64,000 bases of DNA from Moorena sp. SIO3I8 (GCF_010692325.1 NZ_JAAHHW010000009.1:26528-90527); one strand, 5' to 3'; positions 26,447-35,183 are shown, numbered from the stretch's first letter. Numbers and translations are program-made. The notes: a model not told the origin generated them from the sequence alone.

Positions 26447-27278
26447 TTATTGGTCTACCCGTGACAACCAACTCAAGAAATCTTCCCAACTATTCAACTC
26501 AAAAATAATATCTGTTAACCCTTCCAAATTTGACAGAGACAAACCTTGAACTAAGTTGTTTATTTCCTCGGTCATTTCTGGGAATCGTTTTTTCAGCAGA
26601 CGCATGACCAAAATCTGTGCCTCAGTGATGCGACCTTCAGCATTCACTTCCTGATAAAATCTGGTCTGTTTCCATTCAGTAAGTCCAAACATCGCTTCTA
26701 ATTCCCTCCAAGGACGTTCAGGAAATTTATACACTAAGGCTTGTTCTACTAATTCTATCGCATTTCTCTGCTGTGCTACTGGTAGAGCCCTCGCACATCT
26801 TTCTAGTTGCTGTACTCTGTGTTGGACATTGGTCTCTGGTTCCACTACCAGGCGTATCAGTCCCAATCCGATTGAGTCTGAGGTGTCTGGAGTTTCATCG
26901 AGGGTTTTGTGAGCGCAGATATCCTGTTTGGACTTCGCCATCGTAACATCTCGGAATCCCTGTATCCAAGCTGCGCTTAGCCCAAAATACTACCGCTTGC
27001 CAACCATGCTGCCAGCGATTTTGTCCTAAGTAGACAAACACTTCTTGCATGAGGCGGTAGTACAAGTCCTCATCTTTCTGAAATTGGACTTCTACGAAAT
27101 AAATAGGGTCACCGTCCCGTTTGGGGAGAAATACGCCGTCGGTGCGTTTGGCGAGTTCTTTGAGTTCGACGGCCTTAAAATTATAGTTTTGTGCTAGTTG
27201 AGAGTTTTCTTCCAGGAGTTCAAAGAAAGTACCAGGGAGGGTTTGGAACACTTTATAAAATAGGCTGTCAGTGCGCAT
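26447..27278 (-). pseudogene. Rpn/DUF2887-type nuclease-transposase family, frameshifted
   Basis: The first half (27278 down to about 26895) reads MRTDSLFYKVFQTLPGTFFELL, TDGVFLPKRDGDPIYFVEVQFQKDEDLYYRLMQEVFVYLGQN and AVVFWAKRSLDTG, the PD-(D/E)XK-like core of this family (D-GVF, EVQFQ). The second half, in another frame (26941-26447), continues with LDETPDTSDSIGLGLIRLVVEPE and FPERPWRELEAMFGLTEWKQTRFYQE, the usual C-terminal part. One frameshift near 26900-26950 separates them. These genes are recombination-promoting nucleases that are abundant in cyanobacteria and often decayed. Confidence 0.8.
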
Positions 27279-27796
27279 TGGTTAGCATTGGAAGGAACTG
27301 GTATTTGGGTTATCTGGCCAATATTATCATCGGTTGGTGTTATTTTTTGATATTATTTTTTTATAATGGCAAAGGTGTGCGCCCATATATAAAGTGCTCT
27401 TCTGATATCGAGTCCGCCTCAGCAGTTGAACTATCAGTAAGTCTTGCGGAGTAATTTGGTGGGCAAAGGGAAAAGGGGGTATTTGATGAATCTATTGGTA
27501 AAGTTTCCCCTTGCCCACCCTACGAGCTCTGCGATCGCCTCAGTTCTAGACGCTTAACTTGTGCCTGATATTGTCTTCTCTCCCAGACAGCTTTTTCTAT
27601 CTCTTCTTGGGTACAGTCTAAACGTTGACAAGTATCTGTTAACCAGATTACTTAAGGTAGCTTTCCAGAAAGAACAGCCGCCAGAGTGGGCGTGACAAAA
27701 GTTTTTAGAGAAATTCAACTACTTGCCGCCCTTGGATTTGCGACGTAATTCTGTACTGATCGGAGCAATAGCAGAACAGCAAAAAAAATACAAGAA
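27279..27796. other. Non-coding stretch with a nine-base stem and a coding-like relic
   Basis: GGTGGGCAA (27458-27466) and TTGCCCACC (27511-27519) form a perfect inverted repeat. On the minus strand, about 27522-27653, an open stretch reads LTDTCQRLDCTQEEIEKAVW, then ERRQYQAQVKRLEL, before a stop; it looks coding but I cannot assign it, and it has no start. The 62-residue plus-strand frame at 27723-27911 is antisense to the end of the next gene and is not recognised. Confidence 0.35.
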
Positions 27797-28945
27797 TTAT
27801 TTACAAAAAGTTGCCAAGCTGGGAAAGCTGGGACAGGAGCTAAGTACAGGACAAAAAATGGAGAGAGTTAAGAAAAGCTGGGAACTGGTGGTCAAGATTG
27901 GTGAAAATTGAGCGCAGATAATCAAATCCCAAACGAAATAGGCTCTTGGCTCGTCGTTGATGGGATTGTGACGGTGAGGACTTTGATCAAACCAGAGAAT
28001 TCCCTTAGCGCGGAACACATTAGAGGGTAACTTATTGTCTAGGAAATCCTGAAACTTCCGAAGCCCTAGGGGCTTGTCACTCTCGAAAGAAAGAGACGTG
28101 AATCCGTCAATTTCTAGGTGATCGGAGTGATGGTGATGAGCGTGATCATGGTCATGGTCATGGTCATGATCATGGTGGTGATGATGGTCATGATCATGAT
28201 CATCATCACAACAATCATGGTCATGGTGGTGATGATGGTCATGATCATGGTGGTGATGATCATGATCTGATCTTTTGCTGTCGAAATACTTATCGGACTC
28301 AAAGAGACCAACACTGAGAATTAAAGGAATTGGCACTTGGGCTTTAGTAGTTTTCAAAATCCTAGCATCAGTTTTCATATCTCTGAGCCTGCTTTCCAAT
28401 TGGTCTACATTGGCTTGATCTACCAAGTCAGTCTTGTTGAGGATAATAATATCCCCATAAACAATCTGATTAGTTGCAACGTCACTATTAAATAGATCGA
28501 TACTAAAGTTTTCTGAATCTACCATAGTGACAATAGAATCAAGACGAGTCATATCTCGCAATTCTGTGCCCAAAAAGCTTAGCGCCACTGGTAAGGGGTC
28601 AGCTAATCCGGTGGTTTCCACCACTAAATAATCCAGCTTTTCTGGATGCTCCAATACGTTGTAAACTGCTTCAATTAAATCATCATTAATGGTGCAGCAG
28701 ATACAGCCATTATTCAGGGCGATCATATTATCATCAGTATTGATAATCAGCTCATTATCAATACCAATTTCACCAAACTCATTAACAAGGACTGCTGTTT
28801 TGACGCCTTCTTGATTACTTAAGATATGGTTAAGGAGGGTGGTTTTCCCGCTACCCAGGAAACCGGTAATAATGGTAACGGGTAAGCCTTGTTTCGGAGC
28901 TTCCATCCCTTGACCAGATGGGGAATCAGTCGGTAAAGTTTGCAT
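27797..28945 (-). CDS. COG0523 GTPase (CobW/ZNG1-type metal chaperone), C-terminus replaced
   Basis: The P-loop GFLGSGKT (residues 29-36), the metal motif NNGCICCTI (Cys 81, 83, 84), ETTGLADP and NKTDL define a COG0523 metallochaperone GTPase. A His/Asp-rich stretch at about residues 222-278, encoded by a CATGATCATGG-like repeat, points to zinc or another transition metal. The C-terminal CobW domain begins normally (FESDKPLGLRKFQDFL, VFRAKGILWFDQSPHRH) but the family sequence stops there. The last 56 residues (from about 27967 down) are unrelated and hydrophobic, so the gene's 3' end has been replaced by a rearrangement and about 35-40 native residues are lost. Activity may be retained or impaired. 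Confidence 0.85.
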   Translation of the reverse strand: MQTLPTDSPSGQGMEAPKQGLPVTIITGFLGSGKTTLLNHILSNQEGVKTAVLVNEFGEIGIDNELIINTDDNMIALNNGCICCTINDDLIEAVYNVLEHPEKLDYLVVETTGLADPLPVALSFLGTELRDMTRLDSIVTMVDSENFSIDLFNSDVATNQIVYGDIIILNKTDLVDQANVDQLESRLRDMKTDARILKTTKAQVPIPLILSVGLFESDKYFDSKRSDHDHHHHDHDHHHHHDHDCCDDDHDHDHHHHHDHDHDHDHDHAHHHHSDHLEIDGFTSLSFESDKPLGLRKFQDFLDNKLPSNVFRAKGILWFDQSPHRHNPINDEPRAYFVWDLIICAQFSPILTTSSQLFLTLSIFCPVLSSCPSFPSLATFCK

Positions 28946-29008
28946 AAGGCAACTTGTGAAAACAGTTCAGAATCAAGATCTACCAAGATATCGTATTTTA
29001 TCTGAAAC

Positions 29009-30030
29009 AGCAATTCATCTCCCGCTAACCCTACGGGTATAACGGGAGACGGGGCGTGTAAAGTGCGGACGCAGGTGACCCACACAGCCCCTCATGAATT
29101 GCTAGGTGCGCTTGACCCGTAATTAAATTCGCCACGGGTCGCACCTCCACTTGACAATTTACACAGAATAGATTAAAATGTGAATGTATATTAAAGAGTA
29201 AATAATGGTCGAAAAAGCTTACCGTTAGCGTTTCTATCCAACCCCTGAACAGTAAACTCTGCTGAGGAGAACTATAGGATGTGTAAGACTTGTTTACAAC
29301 AAAGCTTTAGATGCTAGGACTTCAGGTTGGTACAAACGCTCCCGACGGATAAGCTACAAGGAAACTTCCTTAATGTTGACAGAATGGAAAAAAAAGGATG
29401 ACTTGTTCTTTTTGAATGACGTTAGTTCTGTTCCTCTTAAAGGTTGCCAGGGTGCATGCACAAATCAAAGACGCTAGACGAGATTTTCCCCACAAGCTAA
29501 CTACTCAACTGGTCAGAGAAAACCAATTGATTGCGTTTGAAGATTTGGCTGTGAAAAATCTGGTCAAAAATCACAAACTAGCTCAAGTTATCAGTGAGGC
29601 CAACTGGGCGGAAATAATTCGTCAGATTAAGTACAAGTCTCAATGGTATAATCGAGAAGCCATTGCCATTGATAAGTGGTTTCCTAGTAGCAAACTGTGT
29701 TCTGTGTGCCTAAATCGTTTTGAGTGTTTACCTTTGAATATTCGGGAATGGGATTGCCCATCCTGCAATGCTCACCACGTTCGCGTAGCGTAGCCCTTCG
29801 GGCTAATCGTGATATAAATGCATCAATTAACATTTTGGCGGCAGGACTTGCCGTGTCAGTCTGCTACGCGACCGTAAGACCCGTTCGCGTAGCGTCGCCT
29901 ACGGCGAAAGAGAGTAAATCTCGGAAGGCTGGTGCGAAAAACTCCCCCAAGGGGAGAAGGAAACAGAAACCTAAGTCGTGAGTCTTAGGAATCCCTGGTT
30001 ATAATCTTTGATATAACCAGGGAGGATGTC
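29009..30030 (+). mobile_element. Decayed IS200/IS605-type tnpB element with both structured ends
   Basis: The left end is a folded region closed by AGCAATTCAT (29009-29018) and ATGAATTGCT (29094-29103), with inner stems CTCCCG/CGGGAG and GGGGC/GCCCC. The right end is CCCTGGTTATA (29993-30003) with TATAACCAGGG (30012-30022) flanked by GGAAT and GGATGTCAA, the standard right-end layout of this family. The only gene is a broken tnpB. No tnpA is present, so it would have depended on a transposase in trans. The exact cleavage sites cannot be fixed from one copy. Confidence 0.7.
29205..29981 (+). pseudogene. tnpB: tnpB (RNA-guided nuclease of IS605 type), degenerate
   Basis: From the ATG at 29205 the frame reads MVEKAYR-stop-RFYPTPEQ-stop-TLLRRTIGCVRLVYNKALDAR and on to WKKKDDLFFLNDVSSVPL, which is the TnpB N-terminus with two stop codons. 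It then jumps directly, with a frame change, to KVARVHAQIKDARRDFPHKL, so roughly half of the protein is deleted. The remainder keeps IAFEDLAVKN, WFPSSKLCSVC, the zinc-ribbon Cys (WDCPSC) and NRDINASINILAAGLAVS. A palindromic repeat of about 26 bases is inserted at 29788-29813, between HH and NRDIN, shifting the frame; another copy lies near 29881-29910. It cannot encode an active nuclease. Confidence 0.9.
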
Positions 30031-30078
30031 AATAGTATATCTATAGCCCACTGTTGGTGATTTTATCTTTTCTTTGTC

Positions 30079-31554
30079 ATGACCCTACACCTTTACAATA
30101 CCTTAACCCGCCGCAAGGAATCCTTTGAGCCATTGGAAACTGGTAAAGTCCGGATGTACTGCTGCGGCATTACGGCGTATGACTTTTGCCACTTGGGTCA
30201 TGCTAGAACTTGTATTGTCTGGGATACTGCTCGTCGCTACTTACAATGGCGGGGCTATGATGTGAATTATGTCCAAAATTTTACAGATATTGATGATAAA
30301 ATCCTGAACCGAGCGCGAAGGGAAGGCACCTCTATGGAGGCAGTATCTGAACGCTTCATTGATGCCTATTTTGAAGATATGGCAAGGCTGAATGTCCAAG
30401 AGGCTAATGCTTACCCCCGCGCGACTCATACCTTAGATGGAATCAAGCGACTGGTGTGTGAGTTGGAACAAAAGGGCTATGCTTACGAAGCGGATGGGGA
30501 TGTGTACTATTCAGTGCGTCGGTTTGATGACTACGGCAAACTCTCTGGGCGCAAGTTAGAGGATTTGCAAGCAGGAGCCAGTGGACGGGTAGATGTAGCA
30601 GACTCCACTGAGCCTAAGAAGAAAGACCCCTTTGATTTTGCGCTTTGGAAAAGCGCTAAGCCAGAGGAACCCTCCTGGGAATCCCCTTGGGGAGCAGGTC
30701 GTCCAGGTTGGCATATTGAATGCTCGGCGATGGTGCGAGATATGCTCGGGGAAACCATTGATATTCATACTGGTGGCTCTGACTTAGTTTTCCCCCACCA
30801 CGAAAATGAAATTGCTCAATCGGAAGCTGTAACTGGTAAAAGCCTAGCCCGTTATTGGTTACACAATGGTATGGTTAAGGTGGATGGAGAGAAAATGTCT
30901 AAGTCTCTAGGCAACTTTACTACTATCCGAGACTTACTCGACCGTCCCGTTGACCCGATGGCAGTGCGCTTATTTGTGTTAATGGCGCAATACCGTAAGC
31001 CAGTAGATTTTACGGATGATGCGATCGCATCTGCTACCAATGGCTGGCAAACTCTCAAAGAGGGCTTGCTTTTTGGACATAACTATGGTAAGCAATTAGG
31101 GTGGGATAACCAGTCCCCCACACCCACACCCTCAAACCCCCTACAGGGAAAAGAAACTATAGCGCAACAGTTCCAAGAAGCCGTAGATGACGACTTAAAC
31201 TTTGCTGGAGGCTTAGCGGTATTGTTTGAAGTGGCCAAAGGGTTACGCCGGGAAGGCAATATCCTCGTACATCAGGGTAAAACAGAGACTCCTGCTTCAG
31301 AACTAGAGCAGCAATGGCGTAGTCTCGTGGAATTAGCCGAGGTATTAGGGTTAGAAGCACAACCGGAAGAAGAAACAGAAGTTTCTACGGATGGATTGAG
31401 TGATGGGGAAATAGAGGCACTGATTCAGCAGCGAGCTGAAGCACGGAAAACCAAGAACTTTGAATTAAGCGATCGCATTCGCGATGACTTGCAAGCTCAA
31501 GGGATTACGTTGATTGACCAGGGTGGTGGTGTTACCACATGGCATCGCAATTAA
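30079..31554 (+). CDS. cysS: Cysteinyl-tRNA synthetase
   Basis: The 491-residue class I synthetase attaches cysteine to tRNA-Cys. The HIGH motif appears as HLGHAR (residues about 36-41) after MYCCGITAYDFC, and KMSKSLGN is near residue 274. Zinc-ligand residues are in the CCG of the N-terminal motif and in GWHIECSAM and HHENEIAQSEA. Length and ends are normal. It lies 49 bases after the tnpB relic's right end, so its promoter may be in or near that element. It is followed by tandem palindromic repeats. Confidence 0.96.
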   Translation: MTLHLYNTLTRRKESFEPLETGKVRMYCCGITAYDFCHLGHARTCIVWDTARRYLQWRGYDVNYVQNFTDIDDKILNRARREGTSMEAVSERFIDAYFEDMARLNVQEANAYPRATHTLDGIKRLVCELEQKGYAYEADGDVYYSVRRFDDYGKLSGRKLEDLQAGASGRVDVADSTEPKKKDPFDFALWKSAKPEEPSWESPWGAGRPGWHIECSAMVRDMLGETIDIHTGGSDLVFPHHENEIAQSEAVTGKSLARYWLHNGMVKVDGEKMSKSLGNFTTIRDLLDRPVDPMAVRLFVLMAQYRKPVDFTDDAIASATNGWQTLKEGLLFGHNYGKQLGWDNQSPTPTPSNPLQGKETIAQQFQEAVDDDLNFAGGLAVLFEVAKGLRREGNILVHQGKTETPASELEQQWRSLVELAEVLGLEAQPEEETEVSTDGLSDGEIEALIQQRAEARKTKNFELSDRIRDDLQAQGITLIDQGGGVTTWHRN

Positions 31555-31556
31555 GG

Positions 31557-31755
31557 CTGAATTGTGAAGACGGCAGCTGAATTGTGAAAGTAACAACTTG
31601 TTCGCCCTTGGTGCTTGGTGTAGGGAAGGTTGTTCGCGTAGCGTGGCCAAAGGCCAAGGTTGTTCGCGTAGCGTGGCCAAAGGCCAAGGTTGTTCGCGTA
31701 GCGTGGCCAAAGGCCAAGGTTGAAAGTTTAAGGTTGAAAGTTTAAGGTTGACTGT
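31557..31755. repeat. Triplicated palindromic repeat and heptamer tail after cysS
   Basis: A 30-base unit containing GTTCGCGTAGCGTGGCCAAA is repeated three times without change at 31627-31656, 31657-31686 and 31687-31716. It is followed by three AAGGTTGAAAGTTT-like units, a 14-base (two times seven) period. Upstream, GCTGAATTGTGAA is duplicated (about 31557 and 31573). Confidence 0.9.
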
Positions 31756-31870
31756 CAACCAGACTTAGCACTCAAACTCAGCACTCACAATTGATGGAGA
31801 TGTTAACAAAGCTAAGCTGGCAAACTACTATAGGAATCCTAAATCAATGGTGACAATTTTTGATGCCATA

Positions 31871-31925
31871 TTCCCTACTCCCTACTCCCTACTCCCTACT
31901 CCCTTCAAATTCAAATTCAAATTCC
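31871..31925. repeat. Heptamer array (ACTCCCT) running into the sulfotransferase 3' end
   Basis: Five ACTCCCT-type units are followed by four AAATTC units. The sulfotransferase stop codon (31889-31891) is within the array, so the protein's last residues (EFEFEFEGSRE) are repeat-encoded. Confidence 0.85.
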
Positions 31926-32773
31926 AGACCAAATTGTGCCATTATCGATTGATATAGAGTATCAAAAATACTACTCTCTTCTGAAGAAAAGTGGTTTTTC
32001 CAATCTCCTACAATTCCTTTTCGCATATGTTTGGGGATACCTTCTCGCTGAGGCACCCAATCCAGATTAGCTTTGGGATTGATTGCCATTGCCGAAAAGT
32101 CACTAGCAGCAACCACAGTATCGAGTAAATCTGAGGTTAAAGGAATATCGATAAAGCTAGCAACATCCGTAACGACTTGAGCTAAATCTTTTTTCATGTT
32201 TTCGTACTTAACAAACATGACATTATCTGAATGTTGGCTCGCTTTCCACCAGTCGAATACATGATCAAATATTGAGCCATAGGCGACCTTGCCTTCAGTA
32301 TATAACTGAATAAATTCGCTCCAACTCCCCTCGTATCCCATTTTGCTCAATGCATGATAATAATAGGATACAGCATTATCCTTAGGATTGCGAGCAACAT
32401 AAATATACTTTGCTTTAGTTTCGCCAAACATTGGCATCAAAGACAAGGGTAAATGAGTGTGAAAGTAACGGCGATCGCCAGGAGTTTTAATCAGATTCTC
32501 TAAACCTCCATAACGAGTTGCTGCACCTTCTAACCAAGGCACTGCTTCACTCAATACTTTGTCCCCTTGCTCTCCATTGTTAGCAAGCAAGTGAACAATC
32601 TGCTCCATCCATGTTGTACCAGATTTAGGATAGGCGACAACAAAGGTATCCCGATCCCCCACTCTAAAGTCCTTAAGAGCATCCATTTCCTTCTGGGTAA
32701 TGAAGGCAGGAAAGACAATTAAACCTTCTGGATTCTTACCGTCTTTAACCAGTGCTTGCTTATAGTCTGCCAT
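31889..32773 (-). CDS. Sulfotransferase (PAPS-dependent, Sulfotransfer_1 type)
   Basis: The 294-residue protein has the PAPS 5'-phosphosulfate loop YPKSGTTWMEQIV (residues about 48-60) and the 3'-phosphate motif YVARNPKDNAVSYYYH near 125-140. MRKGIVGDWKNHFS close to the C-terminus is the other conserved cofactor motif (RKGxxGDWKNxF). These are the hallmarks of cytosolic-type sulfotransferases that transfer sulfate from PAPS to hydroxyl or amine groups of small molecules. The acceptor is unknown. The C-terminal tail is altered by repeat sequence, beyond the conserved fold. The gene stands alone. Confidence 0.9.
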   Translation of the reverse strand: MADYKQALVKDGKNPEGLIVFPAFITQKEMDALKDFRVGDRDTFVVAYPKSGTTWMEQIVHLLANNGEQGDKVLSEAVPWLEGAATRYGGLENLIKTPGDRRYFHTHLPLSLMPMFGETKAKYIYVARNPKDNAVSYYYHALSKMGYEGSWSEFIQLYTEGKVAYGSIFDHVFDWWKASQHSDNVMFVKYENMKKDLAQVVTDVASFIDIPLTSDLLDTVVAASDFSAMAINPKANLDWVPQREGIPKHMRKGIVGDWKNHFSSEESSIFDTLYQSIMAQFGLEFEFEFEGSRE

Positions 32774-32794
32774 GGATTACACAAAAACAACAAC

Positions 32795-32903
32795 AGGACT
32801 GACGCAAAGCCCCCTAAATAACCCAATTCTGGGGGACTTTAACATCATTAACCCCAATTTTGGTGGGTTAGGGGGGCAAAACTAACTCAACTTCGTAAGT
32901 CCT
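32795..32903. repeat. Imperfect palindromic element, MITE-like
   Basis: Ends AGGACTGACG and CGTAAGTCCT are inverted repeats with one mismatch. Inside, CCCCCTAAATAACCC and GGGTTAGGGGGGC are also roughly complementary, around CTGGGGGACTTT. The inner part resembles the middle of the element at 34787-34934, suggesting related miniature elements. I see no clear target duplication. Confidence 0.6.
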
Positions 32904-32987
32904 AAACTATAGTCAATAGTCGGCCTTTTCAGCAGCAAAAATCAAGGTTTAAAGCAAGTTTGATAAAACAGAGATAGCAAAAACTAC

Positions 32988-33111
32988 GGCGTTGCTGAAT
33001 TTTTGAATGAATCGGAGTAGAGTGGGCATCCTGCCCGCCCGACCAGATCTCGAACGGGCAAGATGCCCATTCTACAAAACCCTTAAAATCATTCCATTAT
33101 TCAGCAACGCC
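32988..33111. mobile_element. Miniature inverted-repeat element with 8-bp target duplication
   Basis: The 124-base element has perfect 13-base terminal inverted repeats, GGCGTTGCTGAAT and ATTCAGCAACGCC. It is flanked by direct repeats AAAACTAC (32980-32987 and 33112-33119), the mark of transposition. Inside, GTAGAGTGGGCATC and GATGCCCATTCTAC form a subterminal inverted repeat with one mismatch. It codes for nothing, so it must be moved by a transposase elsewhere. GGC ends plus 8-base duplications occur in the IS1595 family, but that assignment is inference. Confidence 0.85.
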
Positions 33112-33133
33112 AAAACTACCATAGCTCACATCA

Positions 33134-33955
33134 ATGAAACTTAGACAATCGTTTATCTTGGGAATTTCCTTGGGATTGGTTGCCCTTTTGGGAATTACTT
33201 GGCTGATTATGAATCGAGACAATCCTCTCGACCAGTTACGGGAAACAAAAAATTGTCAAAACTGTAATTTAGCAGGGCTAGAACTTTCCAGAGAGGATTT
33301 AAAAGGAGCGAATCTGGAAAAGGCTAATTTAGAAGGGGCTAACTTAGCGGGAGCTAATCTAGAAAAAGCGAATTTGGTAGGGGTCAACTTAGAAGGGGCT
33401 AACCTAGAAAATGCTAACCTGAAAAAAGCTAATCTCAGTGGGGCTAATCTCCGTAGAGCTAACCTGAAAAAAGCTGACCTTTTTTGGAGCAACCTAACAG
33501 AAGCTAACTTAGAACAAGGTAATCTGCAAGAAGCAAACTTATCACATCTTTCCGCCAAAACAATTAAGCTCGAAAGAGCTAACCTCAGGGAAGCTAATTT
33601 ATCAAAAGCCAATCTAGTCGGGATTAATCTTAGTGGAGTTAACCTAGAGAAAGCGAATCTCCAAGAAGCAAATCTGGCTTATCTGAATACAAGTGCTTCA
33701 TTGCCAATCGATCACTATTTAATAAGTGCCAATCTCAGGGGGGCTAACTTGATGGGAGCGAATCTTGAACAGGCTGACTTGAGGGGAATTGACCTCTCCG
33801 ATGCCAACCTCTCCGACGCTAGCCTCAAGGGAGCAAAACTAGACTATACCTTGGAGCTTACTGATTGGGGTTCTCCCAACAAAGTTTACCGTGCCAACCT
33901 CAAGGGGGCTAACTTAAGCAATACCATCATGCCCGATGGTAGTATCCATCAATAG
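33134..33955 (+). CDS. Membrane-anchored pentapeptide-repeat protein
   Basis: An N-terminal hydrophobic helix (FILGISLGLVALLGITWLIM, residues about 7-26) is followed by ETKNCQNCNLAGLELS. A long run of A(N/D)LXX pentapeptides then fills residues 50-240, for example ANLEKANLEGANLAGANLEK. Such sequences fold into a right-handed quadrilateral beta-helix. Cys residues 40 and 43 just before the repeats are typical of the cyanobacterial subgroup that begins N-C-x2-C-(N/D)L. The helix could be a signal anchor with the repeats in the periplasm or thylakoid lumen. Function is unknown. The ATG lies 14 bases after the target duplication of the miniature element. Confidence 0.88.
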   Translation: MKLRQSFILGISLGLVALLGITWLIMNRDNPLDQLRETKNCQNCNLAGLELSREDLKGANLEKANLEGANLAGANLEKANLVGVNLEGANLENANLKKANLSGANLRRANLKKADLFWSNLTEANLEQGNLQEANLSHLSAKTIKLERANLREANLSKANLVGINLSGVNLEKANLQEANLAYLNTSASLPIDHYLISANLRGANLMGANLEQADLRGIDLSDANLSDASLKGAKLDYTLELTDWGSPNKVYRANLKGANLSNTIMPDGSIHQ

Positions 33956-34487
33956 GGATACTCTTATATCAATTCAGGTTGAATACCTATAATTACAGGG
34001 AGGGTGGGGAGATGGGGAGATGGGGAGATGGGGAGATGGGGAGGTTGAATTTTAGCGATCGCTTTTGCTGATCAACTTACGATTTATTTTATCGAAACTT
34101 AACATAATCTGGCTCTAAGCTTTACATTTCTTGACGAAATAATATTCACAATTCATTTAATATTTCTTTAAACAACGGGAAAAGCGGTCTGGGGCAGTGG
34201 CAAATTGCACAGATGTGATTAGCCTATGCTGGTGCCTATCGCCCAATGCCATGCCCTAAAGACACCAGTAAATCCCCATAATTGTTTAGTTTTATTAAGA
34301 AAACCCCGAAAAGACGGTTTTTGTTCACCTTTGGTGTAGCCTATCCCTAAGCTCTCGCAAATTTTCTGTATATATTAGCACATTTTGAAATACCGATAGG
34401 CCATGTTAGGGCAATTATTGGTGGTTGCTCTATATCCAGAAACTAGTCAAACGCAAATCGTACATTTAGTGCATTACTAATAAAACT
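33956..34487. other. Intergenic region with GGGGAGAT repeats
   Basis: About 34004-34045 holds five GGGGAGAT-like units, here with an eight-base period. The rest, including the 450 bases before the symporter small subunit, shows no coding frame or strong hairpin; it probably holds the promoter and leader of that operon. Confidence 0.5.
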
Positions 34488-34736
34488 ATGAACCAAAACA
34501 AACGTCAGGCATACTGGCGTGCCAACATTGCATTAATTCGGAATCTCCTAATTGTTTGGGCATTCGTATCCGTTTTATGCAGCATTCTGCTAGTAACATT
34601 ACTAAACAATGTCAGTGTAGGGAATATTCCCCTAGGCTTCTGGATGGCACAACAAGGTAGTATTTTTACCTTTGTCGTCCTAATTTTTATCTACGCTATA
34701 CAGATGGATAAAATTGACCGTAAATACAAAAAGTAA
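34488..34736 (+). CDS. DUF4212 protein, small subunit of sodium/solute symporter
   Basis: The 82-residue protein has an RQAYWRANIALIRNLLIVW start, two transmembrane helices, a PLGFWMAQQGSIFTFVVLIFIYAIQMDKID core and a basic tail. This is the DUF4212 pattern; such proteins are encoded directly before a sodium:solute symporter large subunit and are thought to be its partner, in acetate or related monocarboxylate uptake. Its partner here is at 35184, but 447 bases now separate them instead of the usual few. Confidence 0.92.
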   Translation: MNQNKRQAYWRANIALIRNLLIVWAFVSVLCSILLVTLLNNVSVGNIPLGFWMAQQGSIFTFVVLIFIYAIQMDKIDRKYKK

Positions 34737-34786
34737 TGTTTACTATTGGCAACTAAATTGGTAAATAAATGGCTTTGCTTAACTAA

Positions 34787-34934
34787 GAGGTTGTCTGAGA
34801 AGTCTCATTTGCTACATCCAAGCCCCCGTGGGTCCCCCAATTCTGGGGGACTTTTACAAGCAAATTGACTCTTCCCCCAAAGTTGGGGGGTTAGGGGGGC
34901 AAAATTCAGTATAAAAAACTTTTCAGATATCCTC
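34787..34934. mobile_element. Miniature inverted-repeat element with TAA target duplication
   Basis: The 148-base element has 17-base terminal inverted repeats matching at 13 positions: GAGGTTGTCTGAGAAGT on the left and ACTTTTCAGATATCCTC on the right. TAA lies directly outside both ends (34784-34786 and 34935-34937). The interior has CCCCCAATTCTGGGGG and GGGGGGTTAGGGGGGC. GAG ends with a three-base TNA duplication fit the IS1031-like group of IS5; this is inference. It sits between the two symporter subunit genes. Confidence 0.75.
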
Positions 34935-35100
34935 TAAGGTATAATATCAATTATAGTTGTTTATAGTTAGCAATTAGCACTGACAATTCAGGAATTGTCA
35001 TAGGGTAATTCTATAGTATTTTAAAATAAAAAAATACCGTTTTTTAATTACTAACAATCCCTATATGGGGTTTCTCATAGTAATGATGTACATAGGATTT

Positions 35101-35142
35101 TTTCCCGATTCCCGATTCCCGATTCCCGATTCCCGATTCCCT
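35101..35142. repeat. Heptamer tandem repeat, unit GATTCCC
   Basis: Five to six GATTCCC units end at TGCGCGCAGCGC, which itself is a short palindrome, just before the symporter gene. Confidence 0.9.
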
Positions 35143-35183
35143 GCGCGCAGCGCTATAGCAATTATTTAGACAAAGAAATATCT

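Noticed and set aside
27723..27911. 62-codon Lys-rich open frame on the plus strand
   Set aside because: Antisense to the aberrant tail of the COG0523 gene, not recognised; might be the 3' end of a lost gene, but cannot be supported.
31465..31758. 97-codon minus-strand frame with triplicated peptide
   Set aside because: It is the translation of the triplicated palindromic repeat after cysS, not a protein gene.
33256..33612. 118-codon frame antisense to the pentapeptide gene
   Set aside because: Shadow of the regular A(N/D)LXX coding pattern.
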